From the NCBI GenBank assembly GCA_910574885.1, contig CAJTDD010000002.1, forward strand, positions 248,001 to 312,000: a stretch of 64,000 nt of DNA, in the 5' to 3' direction. Each line of letters begins with the position of its first letter. Position 1 is the first letter of the stretch. Under the pieces are notes generated by a model. That model was not told where the DNA came from. It saw only the letters and a list, made by a program, of their open reading frames with translations, and did not search any database. Position numbers and translations under genes: made by a program. This stretch comes from Lachnospiraceae bacterium (GTDB lineage: Bacteria > Bacillota > Clostridia > Lachnospirales > Lachnospiraceae). Shown here one piece after another: positions 42,410-51,785 of this stretch.

Positions 42410-43324
42410 TTAACTATCCCTCCGGTCCAGTAATGCATCCATGACCTCGACCAAACGTCCGATCTCTGGTTTTGACAGCTGCTCGTCTGCCCCGAGTTGC
42501 TTGCCCTTTATTCTCATCTCTTCATTAATCAGGGACGAGAAGATTACAACCGGCATCTTTTTCATATACTCGTCTTCTTTTACAAGTTTCGTCAGGCGAT
42601 GTCCATCCATCTCCGGCATCTCGATATCAGTAATCAACAATGCGGCTCTTCTATAGAAATCTGGTTCGCTTCGGATGCTTTCAAGGAACTCCCATGCTTC
42701 CCTCCCGTTATTAAAGGTCGTAAGATTGGAATACCCCGCCCGTAACAGGGAATCCGAGATCATCTTGGTAAGCAGGATGGAGTCCTCTGCAAGGATAATA
42801 CTCTGGTCTCTCTGTACCCTGTCGCCAAGTTTGTCGATATCTGACACCTGAATACTCGTCTCCGGCGCAATCTCTGCGACAATCTTCTCAAAATCAAGGA
42901 TTGTGACAAGGTTATCCCCGCATTGCGCAATACCTGTGGCAACGCCGTCTTCCCCGTTCGTCAGCGCCTTATCCGGCTTCTGGATGGCTTCCCAGGAAAT
43001 CCTGCTGATGCCGACTACGGAATGTACGCGGAATGCAATGTGCATCTTATTAAAATTCGTAATGATGAACAGATCTCTGTCCTTCGTATCTCCACACTCA
43101 CCCGTCAGATATTTCGGAAGGTTAATCACCGTCAGAAGAGTCTCCCTTGGCTTGAAAATACCTTCAACGGCATCATGAGAATGGGGGATAGGCTTCACTT
43201 TATCCGCCATCATAATCTCCAGCACTTTTGCCACATTAATTCCATACAGCTCGCCGAATATGGTAAACTGCATAACTTCAATTTCATTTGTTCCAGATTC
43301 CAGTAAAATCTCTGTATTAGCCAT
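42410..43324 (-). CDS. cheV: Chemotaxis coupling protein CheV
   Basis: Adaptor with a CheW domain (about 15-150: VMQFTIFGELYGINVAKVLEIM...VIGISRISWEAIQKP) joined to a receiver domain (about 175-300) with the acidic pair in ILAEDSILLTKMI, phospho-acceptor Asp in LLITDIEMPEMDG, Ser in IFSSLI and Lys in QLSKPEI. It couples receptors to CheA and contributes to adaptation. The start at 43324 (MANTEILLE) has AAGGAG 9 bases upstream. It sits between cheD and the EAL/HDOD gene in the motility operon. cheA and cheW are not in the window. Confidence 0.94.
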   Translation of the reverse strand: MANTEILLESGTNEIEVMQFTIFGELYGINVAKVLEIMMADKVKPIPHSHDAVEGIFKPRETLLTVINLPKYLTGECGDTKDRDLFIITNFNKMHIAFRVHSVVGISRISWEAIQKPDKALTNGEDGVATGIAQCGDNLVTILDFEKIVAEIAPETSIQVSDIDKLGDRVQRDQSIILAEDSILLTKMISDSLLRAGYSNLTTFNNGREAWEFLESIRSEPDFYRRAALLITDIEMPEMDGHRLTKLVKEDEYMKKMPVVIFSSLINEEMRIKGKQLGADEQLSKPEIGRLVEVMDALLDRRDS

Positions 43325-43386
43325 ACACACTCACTCCTTTACATTCTATGTATATTTATCGACGCAATATTCATCCGGCATAAGAG

Positions 43387-43869
43387 CTAAAGCATCTTCT
43401 CCGGTTTCCCTGCCGACCGGACGTACACATTCCCCGTCGCCACGTCCAACAGCATGGTCCTTGCATAATTTGCCCCGACATCTTCACTGGTAACTCGTAA
43501 CCCCTCCGCCATCAGAATCCTCTTAACATTCTGTGCATTCCTCTCACCGATATTCCCAAGACCTCCGCTGCCCTTCATCTCGAACATCTTGGCCCCGCCT
43601 GCAATCTTGCATACCATCCGCGATTTTGACCCCCCAAACGCAGTAAGCTTGCGAAGCGTCTCACGGATACCCGTATCCGCGAACTTAAACACATTTCCAT
43701 CCTTCGCACTACTCTTTTCAGGAAGCATAATATGAAGAAGCGCTCCTAGCTTAATCATCGGATCATAAAAAGAAACACCGATACAAGACCCCAGCGCATA
43801 TGTAATCAACACGCCTTCCTGTCTCGTCATCTTCATATCAGCAATTCCTACTGATATCTTCTTCTCCAT
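43387..43869 (-). CDS. cheD: Chemoreceptor glutamine deamidase CheD
   Basis: Deamidates glutamines on chemoreceptors and binds CheC. The 160 residues show the catalytic Cys in TYALGSCIGVSFYDP (about residue 29), His in GALLHIMLPEKSS, and the conserved ADTGIRETLRKLTAFG and KIAGGAKMF...NIGERNAQNVKRIL. It starts 3 bases after cheC ends, so the pair is probably translationally coupled, in keeping with the CheC-CheD complex. Confidence 0.95.
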   Translation of the reverse strand: MEKKISVGIADMKMTRQEGVLITYALGSCIGVSFYDPMIKLGALLHIMLPEKSSAKDGNVFKFADTGIRETLRKLTAFGGSKSRMVCKIAGGAKMFEMKGSGGLGNIGERNAQNVKRILMAEGLRVTSEDVGANYARTMLLDVATGNVYVRSAGKPEKML

Positions 43870-43872
43870 TTA

Positions 43873-44493
43873 TCATTCCACTCCTAGTTTTTTCATAAGA
43901 ACATTTAACGACTCTACATCTGGCAGAAGCAGCATATTGCTGTTTAACGCTTTTCCATCAATCTTGAATTCTCCCGTTATCATCATAATCCTGTCTGAAT
44001 GCTGGCCCATCATCGCAATCGGCACGCTCATAATCCCGCCAAGCATATTCACGGCAAGCTGCGGAACCGACAGTTCCACGCTCATATTCACAAGCGACGC
44101 CATCGCCGTAATATAGGAGGAGATTACAATATTGCCAATCTCCATGAGGACGGAAGAATCAATCTCATCCAATTCAAAGAAATCCGCCTCCGTCTTGCCA
44201 AGCATCCGGAACAGTATCTCATCTGAAAATTCCTTTGTCAGGATGAACAGCATGATACCGCTCAATTCTCCCGACATCTCTACCAGTATGGCCGCAACCA
44301 CTTCCTCAGGGTCTCCTACGTTGACCAGCGCCTCGTTGAAATCCAGAATCTCTACCTTTGGAAGGGACATATTCACCTTCGCGCTTAGCATACTTGACAG
44401 CGCCGTGGCTGCGTTGCCGCCGCCGATGCTGCCAATCTCCTTCAAAATATCAAGCTCCAGATCATTCATCTCTTCATATGTCTTTATCCCCAT
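43873..44493 (-). CDS. cheC: CheY-P phosphatase CheC
   Basis: Dephosphorylates CheY-P; activity is raised by CheD. The 206 residues contain the two pseudo-symmetric CheC helices. The second, DSSVLMEIGNIVISSYITAMA, has the full E-x-x-N pair. The first, DILKEIGSIGGGNAATALS, has Ser where Asn is usual, so that site is probably weak or dead. It follows a rod-protein gene by 11 bases and precedes cheD. Confidence 0.93.
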   Translation of the reverse strand: MGIKTYEEMNDLELDILKEIGSIGGGNAATALSSMLSAKVNMSLPKVEILDFNEALVNVGDPEEVVAAILVEMSGELSGIMLFILTKEFSDEILFRMLGKTEADFFELDEIDSSVLMEIGNIVISSYITAMASLVNMSVELSVPQLAVNMLGGIMSVPIAMMGQHSDRIMMITGEFKIDGKALNSNMLLLPDVESLNVLMKKLGVE

Positions 44494-44504
44494 AATTCAC
44501 CTCT

Positions 44505-45215
44505 CTATGACCTTAATGTATTCACTGTATTCACAATCTCATCGGAGGTCTGTACCATCTTCAATGCATAGGAATACGCTCTCTGCGCCTCAATAATGCG
44601 GGTAAAATCATCTGCCACACTTGCGCCGGACATCTCAAGCGCATGGTCAACCACCTGGGCGCCTGCCATCAGGAACGGCTGTCCGTTCTTTACGGCCGGT
44701 GCATACTCGTTATTGCCGACACTCAACATTCCGTCCATAATGTTGAACCCGAAGACTCCGATCTTACCGCTTAGCTCGCCATCCGTAACACGGATGGGAT
44801 TACGGTTTTCATCCAGGACGAAATTCCCGTTATCATTCACAAGGTAGAATTCATCTCCGCGCTTGGACATACTGAAACGTCCGTTCCTCGTATATGTAAT
44901 CTCATTGGTAACCGGGCTTCTCATCATAAAAAATCCGGAATCAATAATCGCATAGTCAAAATCTCCCTGGGTCGTCACCAGCCCCTTGGGACTGAAATCG
45001 GTCTTCGTCTGCTCTACCAGGATTCCTGTCCCCGCTTTCAGCGGGGTATCCGCCCCGTCATAGTTATTCAGGTTATAATACATCAGATCCGAAAAAACCG
45101 GCGTCTTCGCTTTATAACCGTAGTTATTCACATTCGCAAGGTTATTGGCAACCACATCCAGCTTCCGCTGTTCTTCCATCGCCCCTCTTGCCGCAGTGTA
45201 AAATGATGTATACAT
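44505..45215 (-). CDS. Flagellar basal-body rod protein, FlgF/FlgG family (second copy)
   Basis: Axial rod protein, 236 residues from ATG at 45215 (MYTSFYTAARGAMEEQ); the longer frame to 45257 is not needed. The N-terminal rod motif RKLDVVANNLANVNNYGYKAKTPVF and C-terminal ADDFTRIIEAQRAYSYALKMVQTSDEIVNTVNTLR are typical. With its upstream neighbour it forms a pair comparable to B. subtilis FlhO/FlhP. Which one is proximal rod and which distal cannot be fixed by eye. It lies between the other rod gene and cheC. Confidence 0.88.
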   Translation of the reverse strand: MYTSFYTAARGAMEEQRKLDVVANNLANVNNYGYKAKTPVFSDLMYYNLNNYDGADTPLKAGTGILVEQTKTDFSPKGLVTTQGDFDYAIIDSGFFMMRSPVTNEITYTRNGRFSMSKRGDEFYLVNDNGNFVLDENRNPIRVTDGELSGKIGVFGFNIMDGMLSVGNNEYAPAVKNGQPFLMAGAQVVDHALEMSGASVADDFTRIIEAQRAYSYALKMVQTSDEIVNTVNTLRS

Positions 45216-45286
45216 ATGCCTCTCCTCTCTGTCCTGCACGGCGGATGTTATACACATCTCCCGGCAGCCATCTATTTATCAGCCGC

Positions 45287-46033
45287 CTACGTAGCCGAAC
45301 CCATCGTAACCATCTTCGCCTCCAATTGATCGTAAATCTTGAGAAGCTGGGCGGAACTCTGTAAAATCCTCTGGCTGCTGATCATCCTCGTCATCTCCTC
45401 CGCCATAGATACGTTGGAGTCCTCCAGATACCGCTGTGTAACCGTAGTCCCACGATCCGCCGCCTGAGGCTGTGCGTTCGCCCGGAACACACTTCCGCTA
45501 ATCTTGGTCAGTTGGCCGTAATCTGCAAAATCCACAATCTGCAGCGTCCCGAAAATCTGGTTCCCGTCCTCAGCGATGATATTCCCCTGCTTGTCGATGA
45601 TGATATTGTCTGTCGTCAGGCGAATCGCCCCGTTTGTCCCCTGCACCCTGCCGATTCCAGGCAGCGTCAGATACCCCTCATTATCCAGGTTAAACGACCC
45701 GTCCCTGGTATATACCGGGCCTTCGCCGGTATCGATAACGAAGAAACCGTTGCCGGTCAGTCCAACGTCCAACGCATCGCCAGTCTCCCGGATGCCTCCT
45801 TCCGTATAGTCCGTTACCCTCTCGGCCGCGGTATTCACCCAGGATACTCTGCCTACCGGAGTCTTGCCGTCTCTGTCATACCGATAAATCATCTCTTCCC
45901 GGAAGGTACTCTGCATGATTCGGTCCATCTTATAACCCGGAGTGGATACGTTCGTCATATTATTGCTGACGACATTCAGATTACGGTTCTGTGTGATCAT
46001 ATTAGAAGTTAGATCATAATACCCTTGAAACAT
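45287..46033 (-). CDS. Flagellar basal-body rod protein, FlgF/FlgG family (first copy)
   Basis: Axial rod protein, 248 residues. N-terminal MFQGYYDLTSNMITQNRNLNVVSNNMTNVSTPGYKMD and C-terminal VSMAEEMTRMISSQRILQSSAQLLKIYDQLEAKM form the rod coiled coil. The central GNGFFVIDTGEGPVYTRDGSFNLDNEGYL is the standard FlgG-family core. Its start overlaps the 3-prime end of fliA by 20 bases, implying coupled translation. Confidence 0.88.
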   Translation of the reverse strand: MFQGYYDLTSNMITQNRNLNVVSNNMTNVSTPGYKMDRIMQSTFREEMIYRYDRDGKTPVGRVSWVNTAAERVTDYTEGGIRETGDALDVGLTGNGFFVIDTGEGPVYTRDGSFNLDNEGYLTLPGIGRVQGTNGAIRLTTDNIIIDKQGNIIAEDGNQIFGTLQIVDFADYGQLTKISGSVFRANAQPQAADRGTTVTQRYLEDSNVSMAEEMTRMISSQRILQSSAQLLKIYDQLEAKMVTMGSAT

Positions 46034-46823
46034 TCCTGCTCTCCTTTTCTTCGTTGAATCTTTCCATGTGTTTCCTTAGTTTCTTTATTGCATTCGTATG
46101 AATCTGAGAGACGCGCGGCTCGCTGACGCTCAGTACGTCCGCAATCTGCCTCATATTCAATTCATCTATATAATACAGCGAAATCACAAGCTTCTCATTC
46201 TCCTTGAGCGTACCAATCCCATCCGCCAGAACCTGCGTAAGTTCTTTCTGCAGGAACTTACTCTCAGGCTGCTCGCTCTTATCCCCCTGGGGCAGCGTCA
46301 CGCCGACTTCATTCCCCTGGGCTTCCGCCAGCACCATATCCAGCGAAAGGATATTAAACAGGGACGCCTTGCGCATGGTTTCCTGATACTTTTCCGGAGT
46401 AATGTTCAGATAGTCCGTCACCTCCTGCACAGAAGGATAGTACCCAAGCTTATTATATAACGTTGTGACCGCTTCTTCAATATCTCTTGTGCTCTTTCTT
46501 GTACTTCTTGGCACCCAGTCCTGCTTTCTTGCCAAGTCAATAATCATTCCCTTGATTCTTTTGGAAATAAATGTCTCAAATTTCACATTCTTATCCATAT
46601 CAAACTTATCGATGGAAGACATAATCGCAATAACGCCTTCACTGATAATGTCGTCTACCTGAGAAAAACTCATATAGATGTCCCGCATCTGAAGCGCAAT
46701 ACTCTTCACAAGATAGATATAGCGCATAACGATCTCCTGCTTGACTTCCAGGCTGCCCGTCTCCTTATACAGTTTTAAAAGCTCTTCGTTTGTCTTATCC
46801 TTATAACGTTCCTGTGTGTTCAT
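46014..46823 (-). CDS. fliA: Flagellar sigma factor FliA (sigma-28/SigD/WhiG)
   Basis: RNA polymerase sigma factor for late flagellar and chemotaxis genes, 269 residues. Region 2 (YIYLVKSIALQMRDIYMSFSQVDDIISEGVIAIMSSIDKFDMDKNVKFETFISKRIKGMIIDLARKQDWVPRS) and region 4 (LKENEKLVISLYYIDELNMRQIADVLSVSEPRVSQIHTNAIKKLR) are clear. It follows flhA with 81 bases between; in many clostridia flhF, flhG and several che genes would stand here. A candidate target promoter lies before fliD in this window. FlgM is not seen. Confidence 0.95.
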   Translation of the reverse strand: MNTQERYKDKTNEELLKLYKETGSLEVKQEIVMRYIYLVKSIALQMRDIYMSFSQVDDIISEGVIAIMSSIDKFDMDKNVKFETFISKRIKGMIIDLARKQDWVPRSTRKSTRDIEEAVTTLYNKLGYYPSVQEVTDYLNITPEKYQETMRKASLFNILSLDMVLAEAQGNEVGVTLPQGDKSEQPESKFLQKELTQVLADGIGTLKENEKLVISLYYIDELNMRQIADVLSVSEPRVSQIHTNAIKKLRKHMERFNEEKESRNVSRVL

Positions 46824-46904
46824 ACTGCACTCCGTTAGATTTCGTTACATCTAAGTTATTTACTGATATCTGCCGTCCCCTATCTCCATTTGCCAGAGAT
46901 TTTG

Positions 46905-48986
46905 CTACATCGTGATATTGCCGACCGCCTGTATCTGGATATTGTTGCTGATCTCGTTAAAAGACAGCACATAAACATCCGGGAAGAACTGTTCGATCAG
47001 CCGGTAAACATGAATCCTGACCACCTGACTTGTCAGGATGACCGGCGACTGCCCCAATTCCTGGAACTTCTTCACTTCCTCGGACATCTGGGTAATTACA
47101 TTCTGCATGACTTCCGGGCTTAATGCCAGATATACGCCATGATCCCCGTTTGTCAGGCTGGTAATAATATTCTTTTCCAGCTCTGCGTCTAACGTCACGA
47201 CTCTCATACTGTTCCCTTCGCAGAATCTTCTGGTAATCGTCCGTTTCAGCGCAACACGGATGTTCTCCGTGATAGAATCCAGATCCCTTACCGTCATGGA
47301 AGAATCTACGATTGTCTCCATGATCGTCTCCATATCTTTGATCGGGATACCTTCCTTCAACAGATTTGTCAGAATCTTCTGGAAGTTTCCATAAGAGATC
47401 AGGTTCGGAATCAATTCATCTACAAGCTCAGGCGACTGCTTCTTCATATTGTCGATCAGGCGGACAACCTCCTGACGATTCAGCAGTTCGTGAGCATGCT
47501 TCTTCACCGTTTCTGACAGATGAGTCAGCATTACAGACAGCGGGTCGATAACCGTATATCCATAGATTTCAGCCATCTCTTTCTTATCCACGGTAATCCA
47601 TTTACTAGGAATACCATATGCAGGCTCAATGGTATCTATACCATCGATCTCCTTCTCAAGATTCGGCGGCTCTAAGGCAAGATAGTAGTCTACCAGAATC
47701 TCACCCTTGGCGACTTCTTCTCCCTTAATCTTAATGACATACTGGTTCGTATTCAGGCTGGAACTGTCTCGCAGCCTGATGGATGGGATGACAAGCCCCA
47801 TCTCCTGTGCATACTGACGCCGGAAGATTACGATACGGTCGATCATCCTTCCGCCGCTTGCCTCGTCTACGAGAGGAATCAGGCTGTAACCGAACTCCAT
47901 CTCGATAGGCTCTACCGTTATCAGCGAATATACACTGTTGATATCTTTGAAACTTTCCTCGTCCTCCATCATCTGCATGGGGTCTGCTTCCGGTACGCCA
48001 GGTCCTCCCATCGTCATCGGTCCCTGCTCAGGAACCGCCGCAAATGACTGCATCCGCCGAAGAAGATAAAAACCTCCAAGCATCATCACGAGGGCAATGA
48101 TGGAGAGCTGGAGTTTCGGCATTCCAGGAACGGCAATCAGAATCGCAAGGACGCCGCCTGCAATCATAATTGACCTTGGCTGCGCGGAGAACTGTCTGGT
48201 CACATCGATGTTCAGGCTGTCTTCCGCAACCGCACGGGTAACAATCATACCCGTCGCCGTCGAAATCAGAAGCGCCGGTATCTGAGATACCAGGCCGTCG
48301 CCGATGGTCGCAATGGAATACACTTGAAGTACTTCCGTAAATCCCATTCCGCCCTGTACCATACCGATGATACAGCCGCCCAGGAAATTGACTGCCGTGA
48401 TAATCAGGGACATGGTCGCATCTCCCTTAACAATCTTTGTGGCACCGTCCATGGAACCATAGAAATCTGCTTCCTTCTGAATCTTGTAACGCCTCTGTTT
48501 CGCTTCCTCCTCCGTAATCAGGCCGCTTCCCAGGTCAGCGTCAATCGCCATCTGCTTACCAGGCATAGCGTCCAACGTAAATCTCGCCGCTACCTCAGCG
48601 ACACGTTCCGCACCCTTGGTAATAACAAGAAACTGTACCAATACGATAATCAGGAAGATAACAACTCCGACAACTACATTTCCCTGAAGAACGAAGTCGC
48701 CCATAGACTTGATTACCTGTCCCGCCGTACCCGAATTACTAAGGATACTCCTTGTTGAGGAGATATTGATTCCGATACGGTATAAGGTTGTGATCAGAAG
48801 CAGTGACGGGAAGATAGAGAATTCCAGCGCCTCTTTGATATTCATACTGATTAGAAGAATAATCAGCGATACCGCAATATTCAAAATAATCATTACGTCC
48901 AGAAAAAATGGACTCAACGGTATGATTAACAGCAGTACAATCATGACTACAATCAATGACACCGCATTATTTAATATATTTTTCAT
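46905..48986 (-). CDS. flhA: Flagellar export gate protein FlhA
   Basis: Large export-gate subunit, 693 residues. The N-terminal half has about eight membrane helices with the FHIPEP signature region (FTLDAMPGKQMAIDADLGSGLITEEEAKQRRYKIQKEADFYGSMDGATKIVKGDA, about residues 135-195). The C-terminal cytoplasmic domain (about 350-693) docks chaperones and substrates and includes VIDPLSVMLTHLSETVKKHAHELLNRQEV. It follows flhB by 3 bases. Confidence 0.97.
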   Translation of the reverse strand: MKNILNNAVSLIVVMIVLLLIIPLSPFFLDVMIILNIAVSLIILLISMNIKEALEFSIFPSLLLITTLYRIGINISSTRSILSNSGTAGQVIKSMGDFVLQGNVVVGVVIFLIIVLVQFLVITKGAERVAEVAARFTLDAMPGKQMAIDADLGSGLITEEEAKQRRYKIQKEADFYGSMDGATKIVKGDATMSLIITAVNFLGGCIIGMVQGGMGFTEVLQVYSIATIGDGLVSQIPALLISTATGMIVTRAVAEDSLNIDVTRQFSAQPRSIMIAGGVLAILIAVPGMPKLQLSIIALVMMLGGFYLLRRMQSFAAVPEQGPMTMGGPGVPEADPMQMMEDEESFKDINSVYSLITVEPIEMEFGYSLIPLVDEASGGRMIDRIVIFRRQYAQEMGLVIPSIRLRDSSSLNTNQYVIKIKGEEVAKGEILVDYYLALEPPNLEKEIDGIDTIEPAYGIPSKWITVDKKEMAEIYGYTVIDPLSVMLTHLSETVKKHAHELLNRQEVVRLIDNMKKQSPELVDELIPNLISYGNFQKILTNLLKEGIPIKDMETIMETIVDSSMTVRDLDSITENIRVALKRTITRRFCEGNSMRVVTLDAELEKNIITSLTNGDHGVYLALSPEVMQNVITQMSEEVKKFQELGQSPVILTSQVVRIHVYRLIEQFFPDVYVLSFNEISNNIQIQAVGNITM

Positions 48987-48989
48987 CTT

Positions 48990-50051
48990 CTACACCAACT
49001 TTTTATTCATTCGGAATACCTCAACCAGTATCTCCGCTACCACCCCGTAATACTCTGCGGGAATCTGCCCGCCAAGGGGAGTCGAAGCATAGATTCCTCT
49101 CGCCAGAGGCTTATTCTCAATTACCGTGACCTTATGGTTCTCTGCAATCTCGACAATCTTGAGAGCCACATAATCCTGCCCTTTTGCAATCACGACAGGC
49201 GCGTTGTCATGGTCTATATCATACCTAAGCGCAACCGCAAAATGTGTAGGGTTACGGATAATTACATCGGCGTCGGGAACCGCCTGCATCATCCTGCTTC
49301 TCGCCCTGCTCTGCTGTAGGCTTCGGATCTTTCCCTTAATCTGAGGATCTCCTTCCATCTGCTTGAACTCTTCCTTGACCTCTTCTTTGGACATTTTAAG
49401 ATCTTTCTCATATTTCCATCGCTGGAAGAAGAAATCAAACCCGGCAATAGCGGCAAAGATCATTCCAATCTTCAACACCATGCTTATAATCTCGTTCAGC
49501 ACATAGGTGGCGGCCGCAACCGGATTCACATCCGTCATCTGTGCGATTACCACAAGCTCATCCTTCAAAATCCCGTACAGTACAACCGCCAAAATAATAA
49601 TCTTGAGGACTGCCTTTACCAGCTCCATAAGCTGTCTCGTAGAAAACAGATTTTTAATCCCTTTCAATGGATTAAGCTTGCCCAGGTTAAACTTCAACGG
49701 TTCTCTTGTAAAAAGGAATCGGGTCTGTATTCCTGTGGCAAGCACGCCGATCGCCAGACTAATCACGCCAACCGGAAAAATACACCACGCCGCAGTCTCT
49801 ATTGCCTTCATACCTACGAGCTGCAAATTGCCGAGGGAAAGCTCGTCGATATCCGCAACCGAGGCCAACTGGAAAACCATGCTCTCCCTGAGCCTGCGGT
49901 AAATGGTCGGGAAAAATAACTTTATAGAATAGAAACACCCTACAAGCGAAGCGACCGCGATAACGTCCTTACTGGTAGCAACATTACCTTTCTTACGTTG
50001 GTCCCTTCGCTTCTTAGGTGTGGCTTTTTCGGTTTTTTCATCTGACGCCAA
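48990..50051 (-). CDS. flhB: Flagellar export switch protein FlhB
   Basis: Export apparatus protein that sets substrate specificity, 353 residues. The basic N-terminus EKTEKATPKKRRDQRKKGNVATSKD precedes four membrane helices. The cytoplasmic C-terminal domain has the self-cleavage motif NPTH (in IIRNPTHFAVALRYD), which cuts itself to switch export from rod/hook to filament. It lies between fliR and flhA as usual. Confidence 0.97.
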   Translation of the reverse strand: MASDEKTEKATPKKRRDQRKKGNVATSKDVIAVASLVGCFYSIKLFFPTIYRRLRESMVFQLASVADIDELSLGNLQLVGMKAIETAAWCIFPVGVISLAIGVLATGIQTRFLFTREPLKFNLGKLNPLKGIKNLFSTRQLMELVKAVLKIIILAVVLYGILKDELVVIAQMTDVNPVAAATYVLNEIISMVLKIGMIFAAIAGFDFFFQRWKYEKDLKMSKEEVKEEFKQMEGDPQIKGKIRSLQQSRARSRMMQAVPDADVIIRNPTHFAVALRYDIDHDNAPVVIAKGQDYVALKIVEIAENHKVTVIENKPLARGIYASTPLGGQIPAEYYGVVAEILVEVFRMNKKLV

Positions 50052-50066
50052 AGGTGTTCACTTCCT

Positions 50067-50834
50067 TTATAAAAATGTCAGTATTCCCTGGACCGTCTTT
50101 ATCATCGTCGTCATAATCTTCTCGATAAATTCACCCGCAGGCGCATACAGAAGCGCCAGAAGGCCCAGACCGACAATTAATTTCATCTGAATATTAATCA
50201 CAAATATACTAATCTGCGGCACTACTTTATTGAGGATACCCACTCCCATCTCCACAAGAAACTCTGCTGCAATCATGGGTATCGCAAGCCTTACTCCCAT
50301 GCCCACACATTCCAGGAAGATATCGATGATTTTCAATGCAAGTCCCTGGGTGAGCACAATCCCCCCATATGGGACAATCTCTGCTGAGGTCAGCAAGATC
50401 TTCATCAGTGCAAGATGTCCGTCCACAGCGAAAAACAGCATAATCAGCCATGCCTGGTACACACTGCCTGTTACGGGCATCTGCGCGTTACTCTGCGGGT
50501 CATACACGGTTGCCATGGACAGCCCAATCTGATAGTCAATCACATAACCCGCAAAACTAACAATAAAAAAAAATAAGTGCATGACATATCCGATTACATA
50601 TCCTGCCGCAAATTCTTTAAATAGAAGAAATCCAAACTCAACCGTACTCGCAATCTCTATCGCTTCTTCCATCGAAGCGGAATACACCGTCATCGTCAGG
50701 ATGAAGATAAATCCCCCCTTCACCCGCACCGGTATATTATTTCTTCCCAATATCGGATTCATTAAGATAAATCCTGACATCCGCATCAGAATCAGCGAAA
50801 ACAAGGTAAGCTGTGCGGTATTATCTATCGACAT
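50067..50834 (-). CDS. fliR: Flagellar export gate protein FliR
   Basis: Membrane component of the FliPQR export channel, 255 residues, mostly hydrophobic. Family features include LILMRMSGFILMNPILGRNNIPVRVKGGFIFILT at the N-terminus and GYVIDYQIGLSMATVYDPQSNAQMPVTGSVYQAWLIMLFFAVDGHLALMKIL. Length and position after fliQ are standard. Confidence 0.95.
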   Translation of the reverse strand: MSIDNTAQLTLFSLILMRMSGFILMNPILGRNNIPVRVKGGFIFILTMTVYSASMEEAIEIASTVEFGFLLFKEFAAGYVIGYVMHLFFFIVSFAGYVIDYQIGLSMATVYDPQSNAQMPVTGSVYQAWLIMLFFAVDGHLALMKILLTSAEIVPYGGIVLTQGLALKIIDIFLECVGMGVRLAIPMIAAEFLVEMGVGILNKVVPQISIFVINIQMKLIVGLGLLALLYAPAGEFIEKIMTTMIKTVQGILTFL

Positions 50835-50850
50835 GTCATCACTCCTCGCA

Positions 50851-51111
50851 TCAGCCTTGTATCATCAGAAAGATCTTCGTGGTAAATTCCTGCAGCGTCT
50901 CCAACATAGAGCTGCCGGAAAAAACAAGTATGACGCCAATTACCAATAATTTTGGCACAAACGTAATCGTCTGTTCATGAATCTGCGTCGCCGCCTGTAT
51001 GATGGAGATCAGGATACCAACCAGCATACTGAGCACCAGAAGCGGACCTGCAAGCTGGATAATCAGTATGAACACTTCATACATCAGATCCGCCACTTCA
51101 CCATTCGTCAT
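50851..51111 (-). CDS. fliQ: Flagellar export gate protein FliQ
   Basis: Small two-helix subunit of the export channel, 86 residues. The conserved PLLVLSMLVGILISIIQAATQIHEQTITFVPKLLVI covers both helices. It lies between fliP and fliR with short spacers. Confidence 0.95.
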   Translation of the reverse strand: MTNGEVADLMYEVFILIIQLAGPLLVLSMLVGILISIIQAATQIHEQTITFVPKLLVIGVILVFSGSSMLETLQEFTTKIFLMIQG

Positions 51112-51128
51112 CTATATACCCCTTCCCG

Positions 51129-51785
51129 TCATCGGAAACTATTGACAATCGTGGAAAACAGAAGTTCCCATCCATTTACAGTTACGAATAACAGCAATTT
51201 GAACGGCATTGAGATCATCGCCGGAGGCAGCATCATCATACCCATAGACATAAGGGTAGACGATACTACAATATCGATCAACAGAAATGGAATATATAAC
51301 AGGAATCCCGCGGTAAACCCTCGCTTCAGCTCACTCGTCATAAAAGAGGGGATCACGACCGTCATGGGAAGATCCACTTCATTCTCAACCTCTTCCGCCC
51401 CGGACATATCCACAAACAGCTTGAGGGAACTCTTCTCCGTATTCGACAGCATGAATTCCTTCAACGGAACCTGAGCCCGGGCAATGGCTTCTTCCTGCGT
51501 AATCTCCTGATTCTTATATGGCGTATATGCCTCCGTATTGATCTGCTTAATGACAGGATCCATGATAAACAGAGTCAGAAAAATTGCAATCCCAACCAAT
51601 ACCATGTTGGGCGGCGTCTGTTGGACACCCATTGCATTTCTCAAAAAAGAGAGAATGATCACTGTTCTTACGAAAGACGTCACCATGATCAAAAGAGAGG
51701 GCAGAAGTGATATGACCGTCAGCATCAACAGAATATCCAGTGTAGGAACCTGATTGCCATTCACATTAATTAATGAATCGTACAC
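51129..51785 (-). CDS. fliP: Flagellar export gate protein FliP
   Basis: Core subunit of the export channel, 218 residues. It shows LLTVISLLPSLLIMVTSFVRTVIILSFLRNAMG-type helices followed by the family signature QQTPPNMVLVGIAIFLTLFIMDPV, and near the end FLLIDIVVSSTLMSMGMMMLPPAMISMPFKLLLFVTVNGWELL. There is no long cleaved signal peptide as in enterics, as is usual in Gram-positives. Its start overlaps the fliO stop by one base. Confidence 0.96.
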   Translation of the reverse strand: MYDSLINVNGNQVPTLDILLMLTVISLLPSLLIMVTSFVRTVIILSFLRNAMGVQQTPPNMVLVGIAIFLTLFIMDPVIKQINTEAYTPYKNQEITQEEAIARAQVPLKEFMLSNTEKSSLKLFVDMSGAEEVENEVDLPMTVVIPSFMTSELKRGFTAGFLLYIPFLLIDIVVSSTLMSMGMMMLPPAMISMPFKLLLFVTVNGWELLFSTIVNSFR

